From the IMG/VR virus record IMGVR_UViG_3300017735_000052, positions 1-32,898 of that record: a stretch of DNA of 32,898 nt, one strand, 5' to 3'. Each line of letters begins with the position of its first letter. The first letter of the stretch is position 1. The translations under genes were made by a program, and so were the position numbers. The notes beneath the pieces are model-generated. The model was not told where the DNA came from. It saw nothing but the letters and a program-made list of their open reading frames with translations, and did no database searches. This document shows positions 1 to 6,680 of the stretch, one piece after another. The stretch is from a virus.

Positions 1-1467
1 AAGACTGGTGAAAAGCCTAACGGTGATAAAATAGATGAAGGTTCTACTGCTGAGTTAGAAGATTTTGTAAGACATCTTAGCGATAAACAATATAATAAAT
101 TAGCAACAGAATATAAAATTGACACAGGAAGCAGAAGTGATATGGAAGATTTTATAAGAAATTGCTCAGATAAAGAGTCTAAGAAAATAATCAAAAAATA
201 TAGCCAAATAAAAGAAATGGTACACATAAAGTTTACAGACTACGTTAATGAAAGTTACTTAGGAGAAGGAAGATGGACAAAAGATAAATTAATAAAAGCC
301 TTTGGGAATAGCCATGATGGTTATATTGTAGTAAAAGGTAAAAAATACATAGTTTACAATCCAAATGGAAACAATCCAGACAACGATGCAATGTGGACCG
401 ATAAAACAGTTACTGCATTAATTCCTAATGACGGTGATGATAGAGAATTTAAGTATTCTGAAATTGATGATTTTACTTTAGATGAATCAATAGAAATTAA
501 CGAAGCACTTAAAAGCTCTAAACTTAGAAATCTTTTAGGTATGAAAAAGAGTCCTAAAACGCTTTTAAAAGGAATTTATGGCCAAACAAAAATAGCATTA
601 GATAAAGTAGAAGACCACCAAATAGTTGATGTCGATCCTAAAGATGGACCAAAACAAGATGGATATGTATTCTATTATACAACTCAAGAAACAGACAATC
701 CACATGCTTCCGGAAGTTATAACCTTAAATTTCCAGCAAACTCTCTTTTAGCACTTGCTAGAGGCAAAAAGGTATTTTATGTAAGCCATCGATGGAGTAG
801 ATCAGGAGGTTACACTTATTCTTTAACATCTAACCCAACTCCCGGCAGAAATTCTAGTATTTCTGATATTGGACCAAATAAACAATATTCTGGATGGGAT
901 GCATCAGGACTTGGAAGTCTTTCAAGAGTAATATCAATCGCAGATGCTGCATTTGTTGTTAACCCAGAAGCTCTTGAAACTACAGGAAAGAAAATAATGC
1001 AAAGAAGTCAAGCTAAAGAAGGAGCAATTGCATTTAAAGATGATAAAGAATTTAAAGATGCAAACATGGCAAGATATAAAGAAATTCTTACTAAAAGGTC
1101 TAGTACTTTAGACGTAGATAAAGAAGTAGTAAAAGCTATCGAAGAAATTGCAGATATCATGAAGGACGGTATTAAAAATAAAAAGAAAGACCAATACAAC
1201 CAAATCATTATGGGTACTGGTAAAAACGGTAGAACTTTTAGAATAAATGACCTTTCTAACTTTACTAATAATTTAATGTCTGATTATGAAAGATGGGCTC
1301 AGTATACTAATGACGCAGAAAATGCAAAAGCAAGACTTGAAAAAGAAGGAGCTGACACAAAAGAAGAGCAATGGGAAGTTAGGTACAACGAAAGAGAGGC
1401 CCTAAAGTATGCTAAAGATATTAAAGACCGTTTAAAGAAACTTAAAAGCAAAAACCTTGCTTGGTAA
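1..1467 (+). CDS. Large hypothetical virion/cargo protein, 5' end outside window
   Basis: The reading frame is open from base 1, so the ATG at 142 is internal and the true start lies upstream. Two copies of a short helical repeat (ED-F-V/I-R-x-x-SDK) are visible at codons 18-40 and 47-70, about 29 codons apart. After them comes KFTDYVNES (nt 229-255), which resembles the capsid-targeting-like leader of other proteins in this window but is internal here. Counting from the Met at 142, residues 174-275 match residues 66-165 of the 13421 protein (PANSLLALARGKK against PANTIIAVCDGKK; LSRVISIADAAF against LKRIIELADVAY). The C-terminal third is lysine/glutamate-rich and probably helical. I do not recognise the family. 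The context suggests a virion-associated or ejected protein, which is inference. Confidence 0.85.
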   Translation, partial: KTGEKPNGDKIDEGSTAELEDFVRHLSDKQYNKLATEYKIDTGSRSDMEDFIRNCSDKESKKIIKKYSQIKEMVHIKFTDYVNESYLGEGRWTKDKLIKAFGNSHDGYIVVKGKKYIVYNPNGNNPDNDAMWTDKTVTALIPNDGDDREFKYSEIDDFTLDESIEINEALKSSKLRNLLGMKKSPKTLLKGIYGQTKIALDKVEDHQIVDVDPKDGPKQDGYVFYYTTQETDNPHASGSYNLKFPANSLLALARGKKVFYVSHRWSRSGGYTYSLTSNPTPGRNSSISDIGPNKQYSGWDASGLGSLSRVISIADAAFVVNPEALETTGKKIMQRSQAKEGAIAFKDDKEFKDANMARYKEILTKRSSTLDVDKEVVKAIEEIADIMKDGIKNKKKDQYNQIIMGTGKNGRTFRINDLSNFTNNLMSDYERWAQYTNDAENAKARLEKEGADTKEEQWEVRYNEREALKYAKDIKDRLKKLKSKNLAW

Positions 1468-1482
1468 AAAATAATTGTAAAA

Positions 1483-3096
1483 ATGCCAGCAACTAGTAAA
1501 GCACAACAAAGACTTTTTGGTTTAGCATATGCTATAAAAAAAGGTGACATGGAAAGATCTGATGCAGATGCAAAAGCTGCAGAGATAGCAGATTCAATGA
1601 GTCTTAAAGACCTTAAGAAATTTGCAGAAACTGACCATGAAGGACTTCCAGATAAAGTTAAAGAAAGTTTAGTTAATGAAGGAAAAGGTCTTTCAGAGGC
1701 TAGTAAATTAATTAAGAATCTAAGAGATAAAGTATATCCAAAACTTAATGACGATGAATTGTCTGAATTTAAAAAGGAAATGGTAGAACATTTAGGAGGT
1801 ACGATAGAAGAAAACTTATCTCCAGGAAATATTGGAGGTATGGGACCTGTTGGTTTTCCATCTAATTTTAATGGAGCTGCTGATGGAAGCGGAGATGTTC
1901 CAGCTGGAAGAGGAGATGCTGAAGAAGAGTATAAGAAAAAGAAGAAAAAGAGAGAAGAGGAACTTAAAAAAAATAAGAATGAGTCTATGATTTTTACAGA
2001 TTTTAATCAATTCTTAAATGAAGAATATCAGGCAAAAGGTAAATATAACACTATTGCAAAGGTTAGAAAAAAACTAGGACCTAGTCCTTCTGAAAAAGAG
2101 GTTGCTGAATTTGTAATAGCAAACCTTAAAGATGTTACAGGAATAGGACCAAAAGAACTTACAGATAGCCATAAAACTGATTTAGCCCTTGATAAAATAG
2201 CGGATATAGCAGCTTTTTATAAATTTGATGAAGTAGAATGGAATGAAGAATTTCAAGATGCTATAAACCGCGCTCCTTTCGAATGGGAAGTTGATTATAA
2301 TTTTGACGAATCAATTGATGAGCATAAAATTGAAGATTTGCATTTTGAAATGGACCCTGATAGATTAGAAGGAATGAAGATAGAATTTGGTGCAAATTTT
2401 GGAGGGGTTACAGACCATGAAAAAATAGAAGATGCTGAATATCAACTTAGAAAATTTAGGAAAAAGATTAAATACTGGACCGGTAATAAAAGAGATCAGG
2501 AATGGGCAGAAGGCGTATTTGCTGGCCCAGATCACTATCATACTGTAAAGTCAACTTTAGGAGCAGGACCACATGCAAAGAAGAAGAAAAAGATAAGATG
2601 GACTGAAAAGAAATACAATGAATGGATTGAAAGCGTTGCAGCACATGGAGGTGCAGAACATGCATTCGATATGGCTCAAAATGCTAAAAACGAACCAGGA
2701 CTTGTTGACTGGGTCAAAAAGAATTTAATTTACGATGAAACTCCATTAGAAAGAATTCAATACGACATTGAAGCACTTGCAGAATCTTTACAAGAAGCTA
2801 AATCATCTAATGCTAGAGAAGATTTAGGATATGTTTCATTTCTTAAAGAAATGTCAGACTTAAATGCTAAAGACCGTCAAAGAGCTTATCAAAGCGCTGT
2901 TAATGTTTTAGTAGATAAAGGAATGACAGAAAAACAAGCAGTTGGTTTTTTAAACTCTCCACATGGTAAATACATGGCAGAATATGTAACACCTGCTAAT
3001 GATTTTTCTCATGATGCTTTTTTAGATAAACTTGATGAATACTATAACGAAAGAATGTTGAAAAAGCTAGCTAAAGATTTTGAGAAGTTAGGATAA
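1483..3096 (+). CDS. DUF3008-like N-terminus fused to a capsid-targeted-type protein
   Basis: The first about 65 residues (MPATSKAQQRLFG..., IADSMSLKDLKKFAETDHEGLP) look like DUF3008, a short domain seen in T4-like phages. A Gly/Pro-rich linker (about 107-145) and a strongly basic/acidic stretch (KKKKKKREEELKK, about 151-163) follow. At residue 169 a Met begins MIFTDFNQFLNEEY, which matches the N-terminal leader of several other proteins here. The remaining 360 residues are unrecognised, mostly charged and helical. The internal leader with its own Met looks like a fusion of two once separate proteins. The gene starts 15 nt after its neighbour and ends at a strong terminator. Virion location is inferred; no enzymatic motif is visible. 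Confidence 0.85.
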   Translation: MPATSKAQQRLFGLAYAIKKGDMERSDADAKAAEIADSMSLKDLKKFAETDHEGLPDKVKESLVNEGKGLSEASKLIKNLRDKVYPKLNDDELSEFKKEMVEHLGGTIEENLSPGNIGGMGPVGFPSNFNGAADGSGDVPAGRGDAEEEYKKKKKKREEELKKNKNESMIFTDFNQFLNEEYQAKGKYNTIAKVRKKLGPSPSEKEVAEFVIANLKDVTGIGPKELTDSHKTDLALDKIADIAAFYKFDEVEWNEEFQDAINRAPFEWEVDYNFDESIDEHKIEDLHFEMDPDRLEGMKIEFGANFGGVTDHEKIEDAEYQLRKFRKKIKYWTGNKRDQEWAEGVFAGPDHYHTVKSTLGAGPHAKKKKKIRWTEKKYNEWIESVAAHGGAEHAFDMAQNAKNEPGLVDWVKKNLIYDETPLERIQYDIEALAESLQEAKSSNAREDLGYVSFLKEMSDLNAKDRQRAYQSAVNVLVDKGMTEKQAVGFLNSPHGKYMAEYVTPANDFSHDAFLDKLDEYYNERMLKKLAKDFEKLG

Positions 3097-3120
3097 TAGA
3101 ATAGTATTTTTATGAAAGAG

Positions 3121-3148
3121 AATCCAGGTATATCCTGGATTTTTTTTG
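3121..3148 (+). terminator. Intrinsic terminator after the 1483 gene
   Basis: A perfect 8-bp stem AATCCAGG/CCTGGATT (3121-3128 with 3134-3141) has a TATAT loop and runs into eight T residues. It sits 25 nt after the stop codon and separates the upstream unit from the ncRNA. Confidence 0.9.
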
Positions 3149-3188
3149 TAAAAAACTTTAAAAAAATGTGAAACTTTTTTAAACTAAC

Positions 3189-3196
3189 ATATATAA
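3189..3196 (+). promoter_or_regulatory. Late-promoter-like ATATATAA upstream of the ncRNA
   Basis: The octamer ATATATAA matches the motif found before structural genes at 13396, 19479, 29634 and 32804. Transcription from here would start about 30 nt before the boxA-like element and closing stem of the ncRNA. A small AT hairpin (GTTATT/AATAAC, 3202-3218) follows. Assignment as a gp55-dependent late promoter is inference from motif recurrence. Confidence 0.5.
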
Positions 3197-3220
3197 CTAT
3201 CGTTATTAAAAAAATAACAA

Positions 3221-3230
3221 CGATCTTTGA
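3221..3230 (+). promoter_or_regulatory. boxA-like antitermination element before the ncRNA
   Basis: CGATCTTTGA lies immediately 5' of the ncRNA closing stem. It is nearly identical to CGTTCTTTGA directly before the tmRNA at 6120-6129. It resembles, from memory, the CTTTGA-containing boxA in Bacteroidetes rRNA leaders, which recruits NusB-S10 and protects untranslated RNA from Rho. The match in two unrelated RNA leaders is seen in the sequence; the function is inferred. Confidence 0.45.
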
Positions 3231-3689
3231 AGTATTGAACAAACATATTTTCTCGAAAGAGAATTGAGAAGGCAACCGGAACTGACGGGTGAAGGTTGTT
3301 GATTTGTGGCTGAATAATACCTGTCCAGAAGGGTATAAAGCACATTCATCAGTCCGATGGGACACTAATCTTTTAAATGAAAGGTAGCAGAGGATAACGA
3401 CCTCAATGATGGTTCTCAGTAGAAAGCTCATAAAAAAGCTATTCTGAAATGATGTACTGGTAAGGGAAACCGAAACCCAGTTTAATGGCGGAAAAGTCCT
3501 AATGTTGGGGATAACGCATTTAAGATATGATAGTCGTTTTATTCGATGTCTAAGCCTTAGCTGGGCAAAGATAAGAATAAGTCAAAGTCATTTGATTCTT
3601 AAAGTCATCATTATAATACAACACACTGTTTTGTAGGTAACAAGCAAATCCTACCAAATCATCCTTCTCTTTTTCTAATGTTCAATACT
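3231..3689 (+). ncRNA. Large structured noncoding RNA (about 459 nt), family unrecognised
   Basis: The 640-nt gap holds no plausible plus-strand gene but has dense pairing. An 11-bp closing stem joins AGTATTGAACA (3231-3241) to TGTTCAATACT (3679-3689), and a second long-range stem joins GAGAAGG (3266-3272) to CCTTCTC (3663-3669). Internal hairpins include TTCTC-GAAA-GAGAA, a GNRA loop at 3250-3263; CAACC/GGTTG (3273-3298); TGTCC/GGACA enclosing CATC/GATG (3322-3364); GAGG/CCTC (3390-3404); ACTGG/CCAGT (3456-3481); TAAGAAT/ATTCTTA enclosing CAAA/TTTG (3572-3601); and GTAGG/CCTAC (3633-3654). GC content is visibly higher than in flanking DNA. Size, phage location and ornate architecture recall GOLLD and ROOL RNAs, but I cannot match it to either. 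It is not a tmRNA, RNase P RNA or recognisable self-splicing intron. Confidence 0.75.
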
Positions 3690-3705
3690 CTATTCCAAAA
3701 TACAG

Positions 3706-3713
3706 ATATATAC
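3706..3713 (+). promoter_or_regulatory. Late-promoter-like ATATATAC
   Basis: GATATATAC lies 31 nt before the ATG of the 3737 gene, in the same position as ATATATAA before other capsid-targeted and structural genes. One base differs from the commonest form. Confidence 0.45.
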
Positions 3714-3736
3714 TTTAAATAAAAAAACATTTAGAT

Positions 3737-3973
3737 ATGTCAGATAATGTAAAACTATTCGAAGATTTCGTAAACGAATATCAAAAAGATGTCAGTACTC
3801 CTTATTTCAGAGAACTAGTTCCTAGAATGGAAGGTATTGTTGATAGAACCCAGTATAAGAAATTTATTGCATCTATGGACAAGTTATTAGATGATTGGTA
3901 TGCAGAAGGCTTTGATAAAGGTGATGTTCTCAATTTCTTAAATGCTATCTTACCAGAAGGACCTAACGATTAA
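3737..3973 (+). CDS. Small capsid-targeted-type protein (78 aa)
   Basis: The N-terminus MSDNVKLFEDFVNEYQK carries the K-L-F-E-x-F-V-N-E leader at residues 6-14. This resembles the T4 internal-protein leader (K-T-Y-Q-E-F-I-A-E), which directs proteins into the prohead and is cut after the Glu by the gp21 protease. If that applies, the mature product would start near residue 15 and be about 64 aa. The rest is acidic and probably helical, with no recognised domain. An ATATATAC late-type motif lies 31 nt upstream, and the next gene follows 18 nt downstream with the same leader. The leader match is direct; packaging is inference. Confidence 0.8.
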   Translation: MSDNVKLFEDFVNEYQKDVSTPYFRELVPRMEGIVDRTQYKKFIASMDKLLDDWYAEGFDKGDVLNFLNAILPEGPND

Positions 3974-3991
3974 ATAAAAATAATCATAATC

Positions 3992-5203
3992 ATGAAAAAA
4001 ATAATGTTATTCGAGCAGTTTATGAACGAATATTGGAAAAGTGGCGACAAGTCATTCGTATCTAGTCATGCTGCTGAAATCGAAAAAGTAGGAGTTAATA
4101 AAAGACTCAAAACTTTTATTTTATCCAAAGGACCTGAAGATGCTCCTTTTGGAGATGCAGGAGAAGTAAACATAATGGGATGGTCCAAAAATCAAGGAAT
4201 TGCAGAGCCTTTTCTTGACGACACAAATTACGGTCCTGAGACAGATACTTTATATTACCCTATAGCAAATAAAACAAAATTAGAAGAAGTAAAAAACTGG
4301 ATGTTAACGTGGTGGGATATATCACACAAAGACTTTATAAAACAGGTAGATAAATCTAAAAATAACGATCATTGGTTTAGTATGACTGGGACTTCAGAGC
4401 CTGGTAAAACGGCAATAGCAATGGTCATGAAAGATAACTTAAAAGAACCTGGCTCATTAAAAAAATATGCTAAACACCTAGACGCAGATCTCAGACCTAC
4501 ATTTTTTAAAGACATGAATTTTAGAGTTTATCAACTAATCGGAGACTGTTATTCAATTTCCGGTAGTGCTAAAGAAATGGAAATGATATGTAAGCAAATG
4601 CGCAATGAGTTTGAAAAACAACTTGATAGTTATATTAATACAGTTATTTCAAGTAACGATGCTGGAATAAAATTCCGCGATTCTTATGCTAAAAAAGTAG
4701 GTTTTGTAAAATACCAACATGGTCCGGTTTACCCTGATCTTTTTTCATATATACCTAAATCTGATGATGCTACTAACCCAGGTCCAGACAGAGAAGCGCT
4801 GGATGCTAAAGGAATAAGAGAGCTTCCGGACGCACCTGGAATGGGTGGTGTTTTGGCCGATGACAAACTCCATCGCGAGCTTCGTGAAAAAGGAAACAGA
4901 ATCAAAAATAAACTTATAAAAAACTACTATCCTTATACTTATAGCGAAGGAAGTCCAGACGGTAAATATACAGAATTGTACGAATTTAGTTTTCTTTATG
5001 GAAAGACAAAAGACTCAAACCATAGATATGAGTACCCGGTCTGCTATGGGCGGGTTGATATGCTTAACCTTGAAATAACATTAATTGACGAATCTAACAA
5101 GCAATGGAACTCTGGAAAACTTAATAAAATCAACGCCAAAATTATTGACGAAATTATGCAAGATAAGGCACCAGAAGAAAATGATTATCAACTAAACATT
5201 TAA
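3992..5203 (+). CDS. Capsid-targeted-type protein of unknown function (403 aa)
   Basis: MKKIMLFEQFMNEYWKSGDK begins with the leader motif L-F-E-Q-F-M-N-E at residues 6-13, so cleavage after Glu13 would be the T4-like expectation. The body is a mixed alpha/beta globular protein with many aromatic residues and contains GDCYSISG (about residues 184-191) and a Pro/Gly-rich stretch around residues 260-290. I recognise no catalytic motif or family. It follows the 3737 gene by 18 nt and is closed by a strong terminator at 5221, so the two form a transcription unit. Likely a packaged or ejected cargo protein; its activity is unknown. Confidence 0.85.
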   Translation: MKKIMLFEQFMNEYWKSGDKSFVSSHAAEIEKVGVNKRLKTFILSKGPEDAPFGDAGEVNIMGWSKNQGIAEPFLDDTNYGPETDTLYYPIANKTKLEEVKNWMLTWWDISHKDFIKQVDKSKNNDHWFSMTGTSEPGKTAIAMVMKDNLKEPGSLKKYAKHLDADLRPTFFKDMNFRVYQLIGDCYSISGSAKEMEMICKQMRNEFEKQLDSYINTVISSNDAGIKFRDSYAKKVGFVKYQHGPVYPDLFSYIPKSDDATNPGPDREALDAKGIRELPDAPGMGGVLADDKLHRELREKGNRIKNKLIKNYYPYTYSEGSPDGKYTELYEFSFLYGKTKDSNHRYEYPVCYGRVDMLNLEITLIDESNKQWNSGKLNKINAKIIDEIMQDKAPEENDYQLNI

Positions 5204-5220
5204 TTGTTAATAACTTTTTA

Positions 5221-5256
5221 AAATCCGGATGAAAATAATTCACTCCGGATTTTTTT
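5221..5256 (+). terminator. Intrinsic terminator after the 3992 gene
   Basis: Stem AAATCCGGA/TCCGGATTT (5221-5229 with 5244-5252) with a 14-nt loop is followed by a T-tract. Its 3' arm is part of a repeat that reappears at 6681. Confidence 0.9.
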
Positions 5257-5259
5257 ATG

Positions 5260-5290
5260 TCGTTTTTTATTGTTATATTTATACTATAAT
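5260..5290 (+). promoter_or_regulatory. Putative promoter, copy 1 (TCGTTT-N19-TATAAT)
   Basis: TATAAT at 5285-5290 lies 19 nt after TCGTTT (5260-5265), and the whole block is repeated with identical spacing at 6700-6730. It sits between a terminator and the small-gene/RNA cluster beginning at 5306. Conservation between the copies covers TTTTTTATGTCGTTT and TTATATTTATACTATAAT. Promoter function is inferred. Confidence 0.5.
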
Positions 5291-5305
5291 TAATTAATCA
5301 AAACA

Positions 5306-5569
5306 ATGAAAGAATACAAATTTATAACTGAAGAAAAATTAAATACTTTCGTAGAAAACGTAGAAGGTAAAGAAAAGACGTCTCCTGTAGAATACATTAA
5401 AAAAACAGAAGACTTGCAATGGATATTCTATAATAGAAAATTTTCAACCAATGATGAGTTGCTTAGATTTCTAGAAATTGCCGAAATCTTTTTATATCTT
5501 TTCGAAGAAGCAGAAGAATTTGAATATTGCGCAACACTTTTAAAAACGTGGCCAGAACTCAAAAGATAA
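5306..5569 (+). CDS. Hypothetical protein (87 aa)
   Basis: A small, acidic, probably all-helical protein (MKEYKFITEEKLNTFVENVEGK...). The C-terminal half reads FLEIAEIFLYLFEEAEEFEYCATLLKTW, an amphipathic helical pair. I recognise no family. It is the first gene after the 5260 promoter, with its ATG preceded by the A-rich leader CAAAACA, and is followed 4 nt later by a 31-aa membrane peptide. It is probably an early accessory gene, judging only from its position. Confidence 0.7.
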   Translation: MKEYKFITEEKLNTFVENVEGKEKTSPVEYIKKTEDLQWIFYNRKFSTNDELLRFLEIAEIFLYLFEEAEEFEYCATLLKTWPELKR

Positions 5570-5573
5570 AGAT

Positions 5574-5669
5574 ATGATATATTTAGCAATAAGTTTAGCA
5601 ATAACCTCAATTGGACTTTTAATAGTAGCAAAAGAAATCTATGTAGATTACTTTAAAAAATGGAAATAA
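5574..5669 (+). CDS. Tiny single-pass membrane protein (31 aa)
   Basis: This short frame encodes MIYLAISLAITSIGLLIVAK followed by EIYVDYFKKWK. A hydrophobic segment of about 18 residues ends in a short charged, basic tail, the typical layout of a small inner-membrane peptide with its C-terminus in the cytoplasm. It starts 4 nt after the preceding stop, and its own stop overlaps the next ATG by one base (TAATG). That tight coupling on both sides supports it as a real gene. Function is unknown; possibilities include an antiholin-like, superinfection-exclusion or membrane-anchoring peptide. Confidence 0.6.
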   Translation: MIYLAISLAITSIGLLIVAKEIYVDYFKKWK

Positions 5670-5905
5670 TGAAAATTAAGTGGAACAAAGAAAACAAACC
5701 TAACTTCGAAGATATTAAAATTGGAGATAAATTCGTAGAAAGAGATGATAAAGATGAAGTTTTTACTGTAGTGGATGTGTTTGTCCCTGAGTTTACTATA
5801 GATGTAGAATCAATTACTTTAAAAGATAGTGATGGAATTCAAACTACTTATCCTGATGATTTTGATGATGGTGAGTTTTTTGATTGGTTTAACCCTTTAA
5901 AATAA
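5669..5905 (+). CDS. Hypothetical acidic protein, MKIKWNK family copy 1
   Basis: I place the start at the ATG at 5669 rather than the in-frame ATG at 5660. The product then begins MKIKWNKENK, matching the start of the next gene (MKIKWNKKDA), and the ATG overlaps the preceding stop by one base. The 78-residue product is strongly acidic (DDFDDGEFFDWF near the end) and has a beta-rich middle (GDKFVERDDKDEVFTVVDVF) that looks like a small KOW/SH3-like barrel. No function is recognised. Confidence 0.7.
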   Translation: MKIKWNKENKPNFEDIKIGDKFVERDDKDEVFTVVDVFVPEFTIDVESITLKDSDGIQTTYPDDFDDGEFFDWFNPLK

Positions 5906-5909
5906 AAAT

Positions 5910-6095
5910 ATGAAAATTAAGTGGAATAAAAAAGACGCAAAAGTAGATTATTTTGGAGAAACAAAGATAATCAAAAAAGATGAAATTGGAAAGGCAATAT
6001 CCTCAGGTTTTTATCCTGACCAATATTTAGTAGAGTTTCAAAATATGAGATTTTACGCAATGAATAGCCAAATTGAATTTATCAACAATAAATAA
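5910..6095 (+). CDS. Hypothetical protein, MKIKWNK family copy 2 (61 aa)
   Basis: It begins MKIKWNKKDA and shares its first seven residues with the gene immediately upstream, 4 nt away. The remainder (DYFGETKIIKKDEIGKAI...QYLVEFQNMRFYAMNSQIEFI) is basic to neutral and beta-rich, unlike its acidic neighbour. It may be a diverged tandem duplicate, or only the 5' ends may be shared. No function is recognised. The boxA-like element and tmRNA follow. Confidence 0.65.
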   Translation: MKIKWNKKDAKVDYFGETKIIKKDEIGKAISSGFYPDQYLVEFQNMRFYAMNSQIEFINNK

Positions 6096-6119
6096 AACAG
6101 ATAAATAATAAAAGAAAAA

Positions 6120-6129
6120 CGTTCTTTGA
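6120..6129 (+). promoter_or_regulatory. boxA-like element before the tmRNA
   Basis: CGTTCTTTGA ends 5 nt before the first base of the tmRNA. It differs by one base from CGATCTTTGA before the 3231 ncRNA. It may mark untranslated transcripts for NusB-S10-type antitermination; this is inferred. Confidence 0.45.
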
Positions 6130-6134
6130 TATAT

Positions 6135-6489
6135 GGGGCCGACTATGGCTTTGACAGTTCTGTTGAAGTACCAAGTTCAGGTAATGGGTGATGACCAACA
6201 TCAAAAACCTTAACTGGAGAAGTTGAGTACGCTATGGCAGCCTAATTAGATTAGATGCTAAGCACATCAGGTAGTAGAGTTTAAGAAATTGTTAGTACAC
6301 TACTAGATGTAAAACGAAACAACGTGTATGGCGATGTAGCCAAGTCGAACTGCATCCTCCCGTCCTAGTATATGCGGTGCGATAAAAATATACTTATTTT
6401 TGGAAATGTTAGAAAACATTTATCCTAAACCTGTAAAACGACTTGCTATGAATCTTTACTGGACGAGGGTTCGAAACCCTCCGGCTCCA
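6135..6489 (+). ncRNA. ssrA: tmRNA (ssrA), tag GEVEYAMAA
   Basis: The 5' end GGGGCCG (6135-6141) pairs with CGGCTCC (6482-6488), closing a tRNA-like acceptor stem with discriminator A at 6489. The T-arm is GAGGG-TTCGAAA-CCCTC (6465-6481), and the 5' strand continues with the tmRNA-typical GACTATGGCTTTGACAG. The tag reading frame at 6216-6245 reads GGA GAA GTT GAG TAC GCT ATG GCA GCC TAA, giving GEVEYAMAA. This has the conserved AA-ending degron and the Gly-Glu start I associate with Bacteroidetes tmRNAs. The resume codon is inferred to be GGA. CCA is not encoded (ACAA follows), so it must be added after transcription. At 355 nt the length is normal for a one-piece tmRNA. In infected cells it would tag peptides from stalled ribosomes with help of host SmpB, which is not seen here. 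Confidence 0.93.
6216..6245 (+). other. tmRNA tag-peptide reading frame
   Basis: Nine codons plus TAA encode GEVEYAMAA inside the tmRNA. The YAMAA end fits the ClpXP/ClpAP-type degron consensus. The exact resume codon (GGA at 6216) is inferred from Bacteroidetes tags. Confidence 0.8.
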
Positions 6490-6494
6490 CAATT

Positions 6495-6578
6495 GCTCGG
6501 GTGGTGGAATAGGTAGACACGCAAGACTTAAAATCTTGTTCCCATTTGGGAGTGCGGGTTCGATTCCCGCCCCGAGTA
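6495..6578 (+). tRNA. tRNA-Leu (anticodon UAA)
   Basis: Acceptor stem GCTCGGG/CCCGAGT. The anticodon stem-loop CAAGA-CTTAAAA-TCTTG gives anticodon TAA. A long variable arm (TCCCATTTGGGA) is typical of class II tRNA-Leu, and the T-loop is GTTCGATTC. CCA is not encoded. It starts 5 nt after the tmRNA end, so the RNAs are probably co-transcribed and processed. UUA is a heavily used leucine codon in this AT-rich genome. Confidence 0.95.
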
Positions 6579-6583
6579 CAAAT

Positions 6584-6657
6584 GGACCGGTAGCTCAGCT
6601 GGATAGAGCATCTCCCTTCTAAGGAGACGGTCGAAGGTTCGAATCCTTCCCGGTTCA
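6584..6657 (+). tRNA. tRNA-Arg (anticodon UCU)
   Basis: Acceptor GGACCGG/CCGGTTC, D-arm GCTC...GAGC, anticodon stem-loop TCTCC-CTTCTAA-GGAGA with anticodon TCT, and a T-arm containing GTTCGAATC. CCA is not encoded. It reads AGA, which supplies most arginines in the genes here, so it probably supplements the host pool. Confidence 0.95.
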
Positions 6658-6680
6658 CTAAAACTTTTTTAAAAAAAAGT

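Noticed and set aside
3042-3431. Minus-strand frame of 129 codons over the gap
   Set aside because: It overlaps the end of a real gene, a terminator and the structured ncRNA, shows no protein-like pattern, and every real gene here is on the plus strand.
3231-3689. Self-splicing intron or RNase P RNA as identity of the ncRNA
   Set aside because: I see no group II domain V pattern, no group I core with a flanking split gene, and no RNase P conserved blocks. The flanking genes are unrelated and intact.
5660-5668. First Met of the 5669 gene
   Set aside because: Starting at 5669 gives MKIKWNK, matching the paralogous start at 5910 and the TAATG overlap with the preceding stop.
6446-6658. Minus-strand frame of 70 codons (contains REGFEPS/PEGFEPS)
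   Set aside because: It is the antisense of the tmRNA 3' end and the two tRNAs. Peptides of this type are a well-known false translation of T-arm sequences.
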